Origin: Perca fluviatilis
Lineage: Eukaryota; Chordata; Actinopteri; Perciformes; Percidae
Assembly: GCF_010015445.1 (NCBI RefSeq)
Contig: NC_053112.1
Coordinates: 38,266,665-38,330,664 of the forward strand
DNA: 64,000 nt
Reading direction: 5' to 3'
Numbering within the stretch: the first letter of the stretch is position 1; each line of letters begins with the position of its first letter. Position numbers and translations under genes: made by a program. This document shows, in pieces, positions 43,882 to 57,428 of this stretch. Below the pieces are notes generated by a model. That model saw only the letters and a program-made list of their open reading frames with translations. It was not told the DNA's origin and did not search any database.

Positions 43882-45236
43882 CAGTGCCTTGCGAGTATTT
43901 GCCCCTTGAACTTTCGACCTTTTGCCACATTCAGGCCTCAAACATAAAGATATAAATGTAATTTTTGTGAAGAATCAACAACAAGTGGGACACAATCATG
44001 AAGTGGAACGAAATTTATTGATATTTCAAACCTTTAAACAAAAAAAACTGAAATATTGGGCTGCAAAATTATCAGCCCCTTAAGTTAATACTTTGTAGCC
44101 ACCTTTTGCTGCGATACAGCTGTAAGTCGCTTGGGGTATGTCTCTATCAGTTTTGCACATCGGAGACTGACATTTTTGCCCATTCCTCCTTGCAAAACAG
44201 CTCGACCAGTGAGTTGGATGGAGAGCGTTTGTAACAGCATCATTCTCCACAATCTGATTGATTCAGGTCTACTTTGACTTGGCATTCTAACCTGATATGT
44301 TTATTTGTGAACCACCATTGTAATTTTCTTTATTTGATCATTGTCTTGTTGGAAGACAAATTGGTCCCATCTCAGGTCTTTGCAACTCCATCAGTTTTCT
44401 TCAGAATGGTCTGTATTCTCCATCCATCTTCCCATCAATTTACCATCTTCTGTCCCTGCTGAAAAGGGCCCACCATATTCTGCCACCACCATGTTTACAG
44501 TGGGGATGGTGTGTAGGTGATACGTGTGCTTTACCCAACATAACTTGCATTGTTGCCAAAAGTTATTTGTTTCATCTGACCACAGCACCTTCTCCACATG
44601 TTGTGTGTCTCCCGGTGGCTTTTGGCAACTTTAAACGACTTTATAACTTAAGAAAGGCTCTTTCCTCCATAAAAGTGTGCATAAGACTGTTGTTCTATGA
44701 CAGAGTCCACCTTATCTCTGCAGTCACCAGAGTATCATGGGTGCTGCACTCTGACATCTCATTGTACTGAAAGTTAGAGCGCTCCTAATTTGTAGTGGTC
44801 GATACCCAATATTATCCTACATGCCCTTGATTAAACTTGGAAATCTTTTTATCCAACCGCTTTAAACTTCCACAACAGTATCTCACCTGCTGGTGTGTCT
44901 TTCCATGATGTTTCGCGCTTTAACACCTCTAACTATCACAGAGCAGGTCATTTATAAAACTGATTACACACACTGATCATTACACATTAAGTCAACATTA
45001 TCATTCAGAGATCCTCACTGCTTCTGGAGAGTTGCTCACTGAAGTAAAGGGCTGAATAATTTTGACACCCTTTTTCATTTATTTGTTAAAAAGTTTGAAA
45101 TAAATAATTTCGTTCAACTCATAATTGGGACCCACTTGTTGTTGATTCTTAAAAAAATTACAGTTTTATATCTTTAGTTTGATGAAATGTGGCAAAAGGT
45201 CGAAACGCGTTCAAGGAAAACTTTCGCAAGGCACTG
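43882..45236 (-). mobile_element. Second Tc1-like transposon, degenerate
   Basis: Inverted ends cagtgccttgcgagtat / reverse complement of ctttcgcaaggcactg, flanked by TA on both sides. The minus strand near 44597-44391 retains EKVLWSDET and NTIPTVN-like transposase fragments. Heavily decayed. Confidence 0.85.
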
Positions 45237-47937
45237 TAAGTTCACACAGTATTATAAGTTCACACAATATTATTTACACAAAATAAGTTTTCAACTGAAA
45301 CTGTAGCTTTTCTGTGGAAAGAGCTACAGTTTCAGGTATCTGAGATCGGTGATACTGTGAATTACTCCTCCTTGTCTCTCACTTGTTACTTTTATGGATT
45401 CATGGCTGTTACAAATTTAAATGTAAACAAATTTATTTGACATCTGGGCAAATGTTTGAAAGAAAGCAAGACTGAAAAGTGCAAGAAAATTCTGTGATTT
45501 AATGTAATCAAAATCAAGCTTTTTTGGCAATCATACTGAACTATTGGCATGGTTTGTATAGAAATACACCATCCTCACTATGAAGCCTAGGGCCAAAAAC
45601 AGGCCGTGGGGCAGCTTCTCTGCAGCCGCCCACTGTTTGCGGTTTGCTGTTAAATACAGCTAAATATGGAGATATTCTGGGGAAAGAAACTCTTAAGCAG
45701 TCTGCATGACATGGAAGAAAAAAAAATTGCGATTAAGATGTGGCCAAATCCTAGACTGGGTAAATCCAGCCCGATCTGCCGGTGATTTGACTTCGCCTTG
45801 CAGCTCAGGCTGGAAACCTGTACGTTTATCTATCCTGCTTCCGTTACAAATTTGTTTACATTCAACAAGCCGGCCACCGAAGCGCAGAAACCTGTTGATG
45901 CCGCTGTGGCTGCTACGTCACCCGGACCGTTGGTCTGATTGGTTGAAGGACTATCCAAGTGCGTCCAGAGTCATTTGAACTACGCTCGTTGATCATGCCT
46001 CTTGTGTAGAAAATACAGAGCAGACTCCCCAGACTAATATTCTATCTTAAAAGATTGAGCTTGGTCTGGTGATAGCCACAAAAGCCAAATCCAACACCAC
46101 AAACCAATCCAATAGTGTCAGGCTGTTAGCTCATGGTACCAAGGCATTGCAGAGCCTGAGAAATGTTTTAAAGTTGAATAGGGAAAACGTTTCAAACTGA
46201 TACAAATGAAGTTAGACACAGTTGTTTTCCTTGTAATATCACTTCATGTTATATACAAGCTGATCAGATTTTTTTTCACTTTGACAATGAGAGTTTGTTT
46301 CAATGGATCAGTGTCAAAAACTGGAATTACATCCATGGTGATTTAGTGCAGTGAATACTTTTTTATAAATGAAATACTAGGTAAAAGGTAATGTAAGATG
46401 AGATTTATTTTGTGAATATTTAGTTAACAGATGACATTTTTAGGGTTACTGAAATAAGTCACATATTTACATAAATTGTAGCTTCATAGTGTGTTCTGTT
46501 CCTTGAGTTAACAAGGGAGCTATCTAACATGTTGTACCCTGCCTGTCATTCAGTAACAGTTAGGTTGGCGGAGGGATATGATGTTGAGATGATGAAGCAC
46601 ATTTTGTTATGAGTCTTGAGTTGTCCTACGCTTGAGGAGTGTCATTAAAGTGGACCAAGTTACACAGTCGAAGCTGTCTCCGTGCTTTTACTCCATCCAC
46701 GTCCCGAAAGTACTTTATGTAATAACGACGAGTTAATAGTTAACGCTAACAATAACTAGCGTTACAGTAATACTATCTCTTGTGATGAGCCCCACTGTGT
46801 CTTGTTTGCTGTATGATTCACCTGTCTCTCTCTGCTGACTCTGCAGGTGGATGGTTAGTGTAACCTGGAACAGCTGAGTGTTCCCAGGTTATTAATGCCC
46901 ATGGCTGCAGTGCAGCTCTGGGCCCCCTCTGCCTGCTTTGTGGTTGCTGCTGTTTCAGCTCTTCCTCCTCAGCCTTTGGTGTGGCTGTGTTATGTTGCTT
47001 TAGTTTATTTGTATGATTTGTTTGGGTTAGATTTTTTTTATTGCACATAAGAAAATACATCATCAGTAAAAATAAGATACATACAGTATATAGTGATAAT
47101 AAATAAATAAATAACTGAAATGTGCAGGAGGAGCCAAACACCCATAGGGACCGGTCAGGTGGCCCTCCTAATGTAATACATTCATTTAAAATACAAACAA
47201 AGTTGTACAAAATATGTTACAGCTAAAGAAAAGGCCTAATTAATCAGGTATTGAAATATAAATGGTGTGTTGTGGAAGGTTCTTTTGCAGCAGGAGTAAA
47301 GTTTTGAACGTTTAGTAAAGTGAAACAAATAAGACAGTCGAAGACTAAAACCAAGTTAGGTTTTTGTATTTTATTAAGATATACTGTATTTCCAAATATA
47401 GGAGGAACACAGTTTCACAAAAAGCACATCAGCTCAGTGTGGAGTCAGTTCCTATATGAGTGAAAAGAAACACTTATATGTACAACAAGAAAAAGGGAGT
47501 GACAATCACACATGTTCTGGTCTAAACATGACTTTGCATTTCTCACAGGCAACATAAAGATAAAGATACTGCTAAATCTCAAGAGACGTCATGGAGCCAC
47601 TTCATCTAATCCCCTGTGCCCTACTTTCACCCTGAGGTCACATGCCCCGTATATCTCAGCTGGCATGGGATAAGTGAATCGGTAGAAAAAGATAGTTTAC
47701 TGTGGCCTTGTACCTTTATCGGTTCAGACAAACAGTGCTCACATTATGTTCCAGACTTTGTGGCTCTCACTTAGTTTAGTGAGAATCAGAATCAACATGT
47801 GGGAATGAGATAAACTCTCTTTCAGTATTGTAAGAGAATCAAAGCAGAAATAAAGCATAAAAATATAAGGAATTATGCTTAAATGTAATTTTGCCATTAC
47901 AAGTGCACTTCACACGCACACACATGCACACGCACTT

Positions 47938-47938
<1 letters not shown>
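45237..47938. other. Unannotated stretch
   Basis: No gene recognised. 45600-46085 looks like a diverged interspersed repeat: it has ggctggaaacctg and, at the end, gagcttggtctggtgatagcc. 46818-47210 has a minus-strand open frame of 130 codons with a hydrophobic, repetitive composition that I do not accept as a gene. Confidence 0.45.

Positions 47939-47939
<1 letters not shown>

Positions 47940-48021
<82 letters not shown>
47940..48021. repeat. (CA)n microsatellite
   Basis: Perfect run of about 41 units. Confidence 0.97.
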
Positions 48022-48025
<4 letters not shown>

Positions 48026-48079
48026 CTGTTACTGACTTAACACGTCACTTAGTCTATCTATTCGTCACTTTTTTTGTTG

Positions 48080-48620
48080 TAGGAAAGAAGGTAGGGAAAG
48101 AAAGAAGGATGAAAGAAAGGAGGCAGGGACATGAAGAAAATGGAAGGGAAGAATAAGTAAAGAAGGATGAAAAAAGGAAGGCAGGAAATAAGACGGAACA
48201 AAGGAAGTACGTTGGGAAGGAGGAAGGGAAGGAAAGAAATGCAGAGAAGGAAGGGTGGATGGAAGGAAGGATGAGTCTGTTTACTGTCACAGAGAAGAGA
48301 AGAAACTAGAAAATATTCAATTTAACAAGCAGACATCACAAGAGTTTAACTGTTTTTACTTAAAAAATGACTCAAAGTGATTCATCGATTATCAAAATAG
48401 CTGGAGTTAATAGTTGACAACTAATCAATTAATCTTTGCAGCTCTAGACTTTATGTTTAAAGTAAGTATGCAAGAAGGGAAGAAAAGAAGAAAGGAAGTA
48501 CATAGGGAAGAAGGTGGGGAAGTGAAGAGAAGAAATTTGAAAGAAAGGAGGCGAGGATGGAAAAAGAGGAAAGGAGGGAGAATAAATAAGGAAGGATGGA
48601 TGGAAAGGGGAAGAAACATT
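48080..48620. repeat. Purine-rich AAGG/GGAA tracts
   Basis: Two polypurine stretches (about 48080-48275 and 48470-48620). Each lies beside a copy of caacta/aactaatcaatt..atctttgcagctctag (48417 and 48631), so the pair may be a small duplication. Such tracts can adopt triplex DNA. Confidence 0.7.
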
Positions 48621-48949
48621 TAATAGTTGAAAACTAATCAATTCATCTTTGCAGCTCTAGTTCCTACTAAAGAAACTTTAAAAACCCAAATATAGTTTCA
48701 TCAGGAATGTCCTACTATAATATACTATATATAACAGTTGTTGTCCCGGAAGTGTTTTCATCCAAACCACCATCTTTCTTTTCTTATTTGAACTAGAATA
48801 AAAACATTTAAAACATAAAAAAGTTTCTGTCAACTTACAGTACATGACCTTCTGAATGTTACAAGCTAGAAATATCTTAACTTGCACTACTTTTTTCTTT
48901 TGACTTGTGTCACAAATGAAAGTGTCGATGTGATGTTGTTTTGTACACT

Positions 48950-49374
48950 TTAAAGGTGCCCTTCCACACAAAACCGTTTTTACTTGTATTTTTTTAAATA
49001 TGTACCTCCTCTGTCAGCTCTAGCCACTGAAAAGAAATAAGCGGAGAAATCAGGCCAATTACAACAGCTGGTCAGTCTGATGTGGTGTTGCCTGAGCTCA
49101 TTACTATTCATGAGCTCGCCCAGTTGCGCTGGGTAAAGGATACTGATAGCCAGGCTCTCATTGGCTAGTTGTTAGCCAATCAGAGTCAAGCAGCTTAGCT
49201 CGTTGAATATTAATGAGAACTGGCACAAATCTCCCGCAGGCTTTCTATACCACGCTAGAATGGCTTGAAACAAGGTAACCAAGGCATTTTTCCACAAAAA
49301 ATGTTACAGAGTCCATGGTAGAACCTCAGACATTACCACAAAGTAATGAAATATGGGTGGCAGAACACCTTTAA
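48950..49374. mobile_element. MITE with ttaaaggtg ends
   Basis: Starts ttaaaggtgcccttccac and ends gcagaacacctttaa, giving short inverted ends. No coding content. Class II nonautonomous; family unknown. Confidence 0.6.
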
Positions 49375-49686
49375 GGTTTAAAAAAATAAATGTGCCCATA
49401 CCCTGCGCTCACATGCACTTACCTGTTCTGTTCTCTTTGATTGGTGGTAGAAATTCGCAAGTTTAAATCAACGCAACCCTTGAAGTTTTTAATGTGTGTT
49501 GTTGTGGCCCACGGTGTTTGCGTTGGCAGACGCCATCCTTCTCCACTGGACCATCTCGTCACCACTGGAGACGATTAGCACGAGGAACGAGAGAGTGAAG
49601 ATTCAGAAAGTTAAAAAAAGTAACTCAGGGAGTCGTCAGAGAAAGAGTGTTATTTTTAGGATCAGAGGAAACACAGGATGTTATTA

Positions 49687-49690
<4 letters not shown>

Positions 49691-49735
<45 letters not shown>

Positions 49736-50185
49736 GGCACTATCTTTGTGGGGACCCGTCATTGACATAATGCATTCCCTAGCGCCTTACCCCTCCTTAA
49801 CCATCACAACTAAATGCCTAACCTTAACCCTTAGCCTCACCCTAACCATAACCTAATTATATCCCTAATCTTAAAACCAAGTCGTAACCCTCAAACAGCC
49901 CTTTAAACTTGTGGGGTCCAGCATTTTGGCCCCACAAAGCTGTCGGGACCCCACAAGTATACTGGACTCCTGGTTTTTGGACCCCACAAATATAGTTAAA
50001 CAAGCCCACACACACACACACACACACATACAGGTTTGTGGCACTATCTTTGTGGGGACCCGTAATTGACATAATGCATTCCGTAGCCCCTTACCCTAAC
50101 CTTAACCATCACAACTAAATGCCTAACCTTAACACTTACCCTCAAAGCTGTCAGGACCCCAGAAGTATACTGGACTCCCAGTTTG
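49691..50185. repeat. Two partial units of a ~300-bp (AC)n-linked repeat
   Basis: Unit 1 (49730-50005) and unit 2 (50034-50185) both start gtttgtggcactatctttg and follow an (AC)n run. The interior is rich in cctaacc steps, resembling degenerate telomeric DNA but part of the dispersed unit. Confidence 0.75.
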
Positions 50186-51036
50186 TTGTTGTGAATCCAC
50201 CAATTCTTAACTGCAGCTATGATTGCTTCTTGCAGCCTAAATCTGTGTGTGATAGTTTGATTTTCCACAAACCAACCTGCAGCCATCCTGACATCTAGTG
50301 GCGCTGACTGCATCTCATATTTAAATAATATTGCTCTATTTTAGCAAAGAAGTAGAGATTTTTGTCGCTTTTTCTTCAAATGAGTCTGAGTTGCTTTAAT
50401 TCAAATGTAACTCATTCATTCAAAATTCTGTTTTTTTTGTGACAAAAAAAAAACATTCTTGGTCTTAAAACAAAAACAGTCCAGTTCTGATCGGATCTGA
50501 ATTCACAATCTTCCAACATTAAAGCCAAGACTTACCCTGCGTCACTATTGGGACTCACAAAGATTTAATGAGTCTCACACACAAAGGAATTAGAAAATAT
50601 TTCATTTTGAATCTGTTTCAGTGTCTTATGCCAGGATCATACTACACAAATTCTGCCCGATTTTGACCCGACAGACACGTCGCAGACAAACGTTCAAAGT
50701 TGTGCCCCATTATGAGGACCGAGGCCGACTAACGTGTTTCTTTACACATAATCAAAGATCAGCGAACTAACATCTGGGACGCTTCACAACCACGACACAG
50801 AAAGTCTAGCATGTGATAACTTTGATAATCAGTTGTTTTTATCGTCTGTCTTGCATGACAGACACTTGTTGTATGACAGACACTACAGTTGTGTCTGTGT
50901 ATTTTAAGAGAAATTGTCCAAGTTTGTGCCTATATCTCCACATATGGCCAATAGCAGTGACAGGGTGTCTGAACATGGACGCAGTTTGTTAACTTCCTTT
51001 TGCTGACTCTTGTAAAGACAAAACTGAAGTAAACCG
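50186..51036. other. Unannotated stretch
   Basis: No gene. 50630-50800 resembles the end of a DNA transposon (gccaggatcatactacac), not assigned. Confidence 0.4.
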
Positions 51037-51401
51037 TTAACCCTTGTGTTGTCTTCCCGTCGACCATGCAACGTTTAGTTTTTTTGGGTCAAAAATGAAA
51101 ACTATTTGGTCGTCTTTTTCTGATGTTTTTGTCGATTTTTTTCTGCGCTTTATATTGTTTTTTCGCCAACATTTTTGTCACTTTTTTCAATGTTTCATTT
51201 ATTATTTTCAAATGCTATAAAATTGAATCAAACACAAAATTCAATGAAAGTAGTGAACGGATCATTTATTTTACTTGTGAAGCGCGTTGTATGGAACCAT
51301 CTACGTTATTTTTTTTTTTTGACAATTTGGTTGAAAGAAACCCAAATTTCGGACTTTTTGAAAACAGGTCAAATTTGACCCGAGGACAACAGGAAGGTTA
51401 A
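51037..51401. mobile_element. TTAA-ended MITE with acccttgtgttgtc termini
   Basis: Begins ttaacccttgtgttgtcttc and ends with the inverted, degenerate ggacaacaggaaggttaa. Interior is T-rich with ttttgtcgatttttt-like motifs. A relative in reverse orientation ends at 57888. Confidence 0.75.
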
Positions 51402-52486
51402 AATGATACTCTGTTAGAAAGGTAAGAAGTTACACTTTACTTTGACACCATTAAATTAACTGAAAACATTACAAGATCATTTATGTTTGTATTTAAACAG
51501 ATACTCTGATAGAACATTAGCCAAAAAGTGTCCGAACGTGGACACAGTTCCGTTCTATATTTGTGTGTAGAAACCAATGGGCTCGGAGCTGAGAGACACA
51601 AACAGGAAGTCAGACTTGAGAGTTGCCCGTACTCACATTTTCAATAAAATTATCAAAGTTATCGCTCCAACGCTGACTCGTTCATGGCTGCAGAATCTTT
51701 TTCCAGAAGTTTCCAAGGAACCTGGTTTCAGTCTGAATAATAATAAACTAATATTAAACTATAAAGTGATTATGTAAGATCAGCTGGGAAGCAAGGTGCT
51801 CAGTATGGCACATAAATGCTTAGTGCTACATTCAAACATTGAAACAGACAGCTCATGGAAACTCTGTTGCTAGGTGACAAAGATGGACAGCACCGTGTTT
51901 CTTTTCAAAAATAACATTTTTGGTTGTTTTTTTTTTTACAATGAAAAATTGTTTAAGTATTTTATTACAGATGCAAACTGACCTGCAAACCCTTGTCTTT
52001 TCAGATATGATGTCTTTATTTTTTTAGATCAACTTCCTGTATCTGTGTACAATAAAGTCTATTCTATTCCACTTTGTCTGCTGTAACACCAGCTTGTGCT
52101 GCACCTCACTTTGCCTAAATTGCCTCATTGACTTCTCCACTTGCCTCCCTTCCTCGCGTCTTAGTCCCTGCCACGTGACGAGAGAGGAAACGAGCAAATA
52201 TGTTTTAGAGGGATAAGACGTCCTTTCCTTTCTTGTGTTTCCTCGCCTATAGCTCCTTGATGATCCCTCCTCCATGATCCCTCCTCGATGATATATCCGG
52301 TTGTGAAGTTGATATTATAAGTTGTTGATGCCATGAGAGTGTTTTTATTTCTGCTTTCTGTTTATCCCAACTGCAGATAATTACAGCAGCAGCTTCTCAG
52401 CGACATAAACAGCTTCTTCCTGTCTGCTCTTATCTCACAGGAACATCAGGGACTCGCTTTATTCAGCTTCCAGCTCAGAGAAAAAG

Positions 52487-52519
<33 letters not shown>

Positions 52520-53948
52520 AATAAAGAACTCCAAACTACAAAAGTCTTTATAGATGGAGAGGCTTTTCCTCCACTTCAAAGGGTTCTTTCTTTCTTTCCT
52601 CCCTTTCTTGGTTCTTTTTCCCATCCTATCATTCTTTCTTTCACTTATCCTTTTCCCTCATTCCTTCCTGTCCCGTATTCTCTTCCCCTCAGTCCATCAT
52701 TCCTTCTTGTCTCCTATTCCCTTCCCCTCTGTCCTTCATTCCTTTCCCTCTGTCCTTCTTTACTTCCTGTCTCTTATTCCCTTCCCCTCCCTCCATCATT
52801 CCTTTGTTCACTTATCATCCTCCCTTTTTTCTTCCTCTCTTTCCCTCCTTTCCTTTTGTTTCATTTCTTCCTTTCCTGTCCTTTCCTCCTTTCAGGAAAC
52901 CCCTAAAACTGGAGATATAGTCTACGTACTTTTTTTTTCACCCAACATTAAAACTAAACTCTCCTTTTCCTTGCAGCGCTTCTTCTTCAGAATAGTACGC
53001 TACCTTTCCCTGACACTAATAGCTGTTTACAGTAACTGCAGTCATCTTGTTTGGGACCCTCCCACTGAATGTCCCCCTCCCACTGACTGTCCCACTGTCC
53101 CCAGTTAATTGCCTAGTGCTGAGTGTGAGTCAGAACAGTGTTGAGGCTCGGCCGCGGCCAGATGTGGGACTGAGTGTCCGTGCGGTGACTTTAAAACATC
53201 AACAATGTGTTGCATTGTGTCTATCTCCACAGCGCTGTGGAGTCAGGTCTGGCTAAACCAAACATATATTCTGGGATAGGAGAAAGAAACGCTCTGGGTT
53301 GTTTGCATTTCTTTAAACCAATCACAATCGCCTTAGGCAGCGCTAAACTCGGGACGCAGCGACGGTGGCTCTGCAAAATGGACTCAGGAAGGAACTTGTT
53401 TTGATCGAACATTTGCACCCCACAAAAGAAACATACAGCATTAAATTAACTGTTAACACAATACAGCAAGGGGAGCTATTTAAATTAGCTGGATACATGG
53501 TTAAACCTAATTTGCTCTTACCAGTGTATTGCTGTGTGTACTTCGTCTATAGCAATCAGTCCCAAAACGTCCCAGTTAGAGAGGAAATGCCATCAACACA
53601 TTCTTTGTAAATCTTTCCAATCATTCCCCGAAAGAACCAAGCAGGCCTGCCTTGTTGCACAATCCGAATTTTCTTCAAAACTTGCCATTTTGCAGCTTGC
53701 TAGTTCCAAGAGAAGGGACAGAGAGCGGACGGTCAGGCAGTTATGCTGGTAATGTACTTCAGTTGATCGAGATTAAGGTGAGAGTTAATGTCCTTTCCCA
53801 ACATGGTAATATCAGGCCAAACTGTCTACAGGGCTGTAGAATGTGACCAGGCAACAAATGTATCATAGAAAGATAAGTCACATACAGTGTCTGTATACTT
53901 ATCACCAGTGCTTCATCCTTTTTCAGTGAATATGAATTTTTATATATA
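51402..53948. other. Unannotated stretch with pyrimidine-rich tract
   Basis: Contains (AAAG)n at about 52482-52512 and a CT-rich tract at 52580-52895 that opens a 184-codon low-complexity frame. 53200-53360 resembles an interspersed repeat (ggagtcaggtctggctaaacc). No gene recognised. Confidence 0.5.
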
Positions 53949-55352
53949 CAGTTAGGTTTGGATATTTTCAGTGACAGTGACACAATTTTCATAATTTTAG
54001 ATAAACAATGGATTTGAAATGAAATCATCGAGATGAAACTGTAGTGCAGACTTTCAGTGTTAATTTGAGGGTATTTACATCAAAATTGCAGGAAGGGTTT
54101 AGGAATTGCAAACATTTTCATACATAGTCCCCTCATTTCAAGGGACTTAAAGTAATTGGACAATTGAGTCTAAAGCTGTTTCATCCATCAGAGAGATGGC
54201 AGAAACATTAGGAGTGGCCAAATCAACAGTTTGGTACATTATGAGAAAAAAGGAACACACCGCTGAGCTGAGCTCAGCAATACAATATGGCCCGGACGTC
54301 CACGGAAGACAACAGTGGTTGATGATCGCAGGATCCTTTCCATGGTAAAGCAGAACCCCTTCCCAACATCTAGTGAAGTGAAGAAGACTCTCCAGGAAGT
54401 AGGCGTATCATTATCCAAGTCTACCATAAAGAGAAGATTTCACCAGAAGGTTCACCACAAGGTGCAAACCATTCATAAGCCTCAAGAATAGAAAAAGCCA
54501 GATTAGAGTTTGCCAGAAGACATCTAAAAAAGCCAGCCCAGTTCTGGAACAGCATTCTTTGGACTGATGAAACTAAGATCAACCTGTACCAGAATGATGG
54601 GAAGAGAAAAGTATGGAGAAGGCTTGGGACGGCTCTTGATTCGAAGCACACCACATCATCTACAAAACATGGTGGAGGCAGTGTAATGGCATGGGCATGC
54701 ATGGCTTCCAGTGACACTGGGCCACTAGTGTTTATTGATGATATGACAGAAGATGGAAGCATGAATTCTGAAGTCTATAGGAACATTCTGTCTGTTCACA
54801 TTCAGCCAAATTCAACAAAGTTGATTGGACGTCGCTTCACAGTACAGATGGAGAATGACCCAAAACATACTACAACCCAGGAGTTTTTCAATGCAAAGAA
54901 GTTGAATATTCTACAATGGCTGAGTCAATCACCTGATCTCAATCTGATAGAGCATGCATTCCACTTGATTAAGACTAAACTTAAGGTAGAAAGACCTGCA
55001 AACAAACAACAGCTGAAGACAGCTGTAATCAAGGCCTGGCAAAGCATCACAAAGGAGGAAACCCAACGTTTGGTGATGTCTTCCAGACTTCAGGCAGTCA
55101 TCGCCTGCAAAGGATTCTCAACAAAGTATTAAGAATGAACATTTTATTTATGTTATATTAATTTGCCCAATTACTTTAGGTCCCTTGAAATAAGGGGACT
55201 TTGGATGAAAATGTGTAAACCCTTCCTCCAATTTTGATGTCAATACCCTGAAAAGGTCTGCACTACAATTTCATATCACTGATTTCTTTTCAAATCCGTT
55301 GTCTTAGCACACAGGACCAAAATTATGAAAATTGTGTCACTGTCCAAAAATT
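53949..55352 (+). mobile_element. Third Tc1-like transposon, plus strand, 3' end degenerate
   Basis: The left end cagttaggtttggatatttt...cagtgacacaattttcat follows TA. The right end retains the inverted attttgtgtcactgt-type stretch near 55325-55350 but lacks the outermost bases. Transposase remnants begin around 54190 (MAETLGVAKS-like frame). They include LWTDETKINLYQ near 54556. The segment 54686-55132 has VQMENDPKHT (second catalytic Asp) and SQSPDLNLIEHAFHLIK, with His replacing the usual Trp or Val context. Broken by frame shifts. Confidence 0.85.
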
Positions 55353-56201
55353 TCCAATTTTGTAATTCATACGCAGGTACACTTCCTTTTTGAGGTTGCA
55401 GCAGTGCTTTCAGTCTCGCTGTAGGTAGGTGCAAAATGACGACAATAAAAACAACATATGCAAACAAGGTTACCTTCCTCCCACCCTTGATTCTCATGAA
55501 ATGTTGTTCCCTTTTTTCTGAGGTGATAAACTACTGTGGGTTCAGGTCTCTCTGACTCACTAGACATTACTTTGCCTACACGTTGACCTCACTGTTAGAG
55601 GCATAAAATATGGCCACAGGTAGTTCTCTGAATAGTTGTTGCCATGGTGTTTGAAGCTGCCTGTGGAGCATTTGAATTCAGGCAGGATGTGTTGATTTGT
55701 TGAGTGCTGTAGATCATTTGAGTGAAGTGTTGCTCAAAGCATCTGGTTGGGGGTGGGAGAAGAAGAAGCTGATATTGTGAAGAGCATTGTCTCACTTTTC
55801 ATTTGAGAACACTTGGAAATGTGTTTGAGGTACTTGGCTGGAAATGAGTCTTTGGATATCTGTGTGGGTGCCAGCAGCAAGCTGTAAATCTTTTATTGTC
55901 TGAATGTGTGCATGCATGAGAATGGCTTTGTCTTGTATAGACACCTACACTGTAAAAAAGGGTTCATGTGGATACATCAATGTATGTGTGCATGCATGTT
56001 TTCATAGGCATGTGTTTGTGTGTGCATATATTTACACAGGCACAAAGAGTGCTCTAAAGATCCCAACCAATCACTTTGCCTCTCTGCGTATCGGCACACC
56101 TGCTCTCTGTGTTATAAATAGACGGTGGATACATCAATTCCCTCGTGTCACACAGCTCAAGTTCAGAAACTTGTGTTTTGACAGAAGGGAGAGAAGACAC
56201 T
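55353..56201. other. Unannotated stretch
   Basis: Nothing recognised; TG-rich patch around 55980-56030. Confidence 0.5.
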
Positions 56202-56219
56202 AAAAAAAAAAAAAAATAA

Positions 56220-56296
<77 letters not shown>
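56202..56296. repeat. ~95-base A tract
   Basis: Nearly pure A run with one T at 56217 and another at 56221. No LINE, SINE or processed gene recognised immediately upstream, so its origin is unclear. Confidence 0.95.
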
Positions 56297-56299
<3 letters not shown>

Positions 56300-56758
56300 C
56301 AGAAATGGGGAACATCTTCATGTTGTGAACACAGATGCAACATGCAATGGAACCACATCTGTTTTTATTGTATACCTTAAACCATTTCCTCCCTGTGTGT
56401 GGACCTGACAAAACTCTTCATAATGTAAATAAATAGCACACATAGCCTACAGTAGCACTTATGTATACTGTATATTACTAACTGTACTATTTTGTGTTTA
56501 CACCACAGTGTAAGAATGCTCCATTACAAAGGAAAGTCCTGCAAGTACAGAAGTAGTACTCATCACACAGAACCCTTTCAAAGTACAAGTAAATAAAGCA
56601 ATTCAGAAATGCATATATCATTATTGCTGATTCATGATAAAGATACATGTCAGCAGCATTTTAACATCATAGCTGGTTAAGGCTGAGCCAATTAATCAAA
56701 CCTTAACCGTTTTTTTTAACAATGCATTTAAAACCCTAATCTGCAAAGTTACTTGTAA
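56297..56758. other. Unannotated stretch
   Basis: Nothing recognised. Confidence 0.5.
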
Positions 56759-56995
56759 CCAGGGATGGAGTACTCGAGTCCTGGACTCGGATTTGAGTCC
56801 AACTCGAGTCGCTTTTCTCTGGACTCGTGACTCGACTTGGACTCGCGCAATGATGATTTGGACTTGGACTAGGCCTCGGATTTCTGAAATCGGACTCGAG
56901 CATTCATGAGATAGGACTCAGACCTCGGTTAAGGTTTCTGAATACTTTTATGTGTAATAGGCAGCGAGAGAGTATTCGAGTCCAGGACTTTAACT
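56759..56995. mobile_element. Fragment of a ggactcgagt-rich DNA element
   Basis: Starts cagggatggagtactcgagt and is dense in gactcg/cgagtc steps. The right edge near 56995 lacks a matching inverted end, so it is partial. hAT-like by its first bases; assignment tentative. Confidence 0.45.
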
Positions 56996-57428
56996 TTAAC
57001 AATTCTATGGTGACTCTTGAAATCTTGTAATTATAGTTCTGTTGTTCAGGTTATAGGGGTTCCTGAGAATTATAACATTTGCATGACTGTCAAGCTAATA
57101 ACAAGGCCACTCTTTTCACTCCCTGATAACTAAAGCCAGGCACCCAGTACAGTGATGTTGTGATTGTGAAGGCTGTTTATGCGAAATGATTAAAATGAAA
57201 AATCGTATTATTGGTCACTTACGTACCATTTTACTTGCAATTCATCCCTCATAGCAGTAAAGTTATTATGGTGACATTTAAACTCAGCTGACAACAGGCC
57301 TGTTTATATACTTACTGGAACATACAATGGTGTCTTTTAGACCGATGTTTCTCAAATGGGGGTGCGTGTACCCCTAGGGGTATTTTGGAGTATTGCAGGG
57401 GGTTTGTGAGATTTTTGCAAAATGCCAA

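Noticed and set aside
46818..47210. 130-codon minus-strand ORF
   Set aside because: Hydrophobic, Gln-rich mixture over an AT-rich repeat-like patch; no start context or family.
49790..50150. Interstitial telomere sequence (ccctaac-like steps)
   Set aside because: The steps are irregular and part of a dispersed ~300-bp repeat that occurs twice here beside (AC)n runs.
52554..53108. 184-codon plus-strand ORF
   Set aside because: Ser/Phe/Leu-rich translation of a CT-rich tract without domain, splice or promoter support.
56163..56411. Poly-Phe ORF and possible processed-gene tail at the A tract
   Set aside because: The ORF is the A run on the other strand, and no gene or LINE/SINE body ends at the tract.
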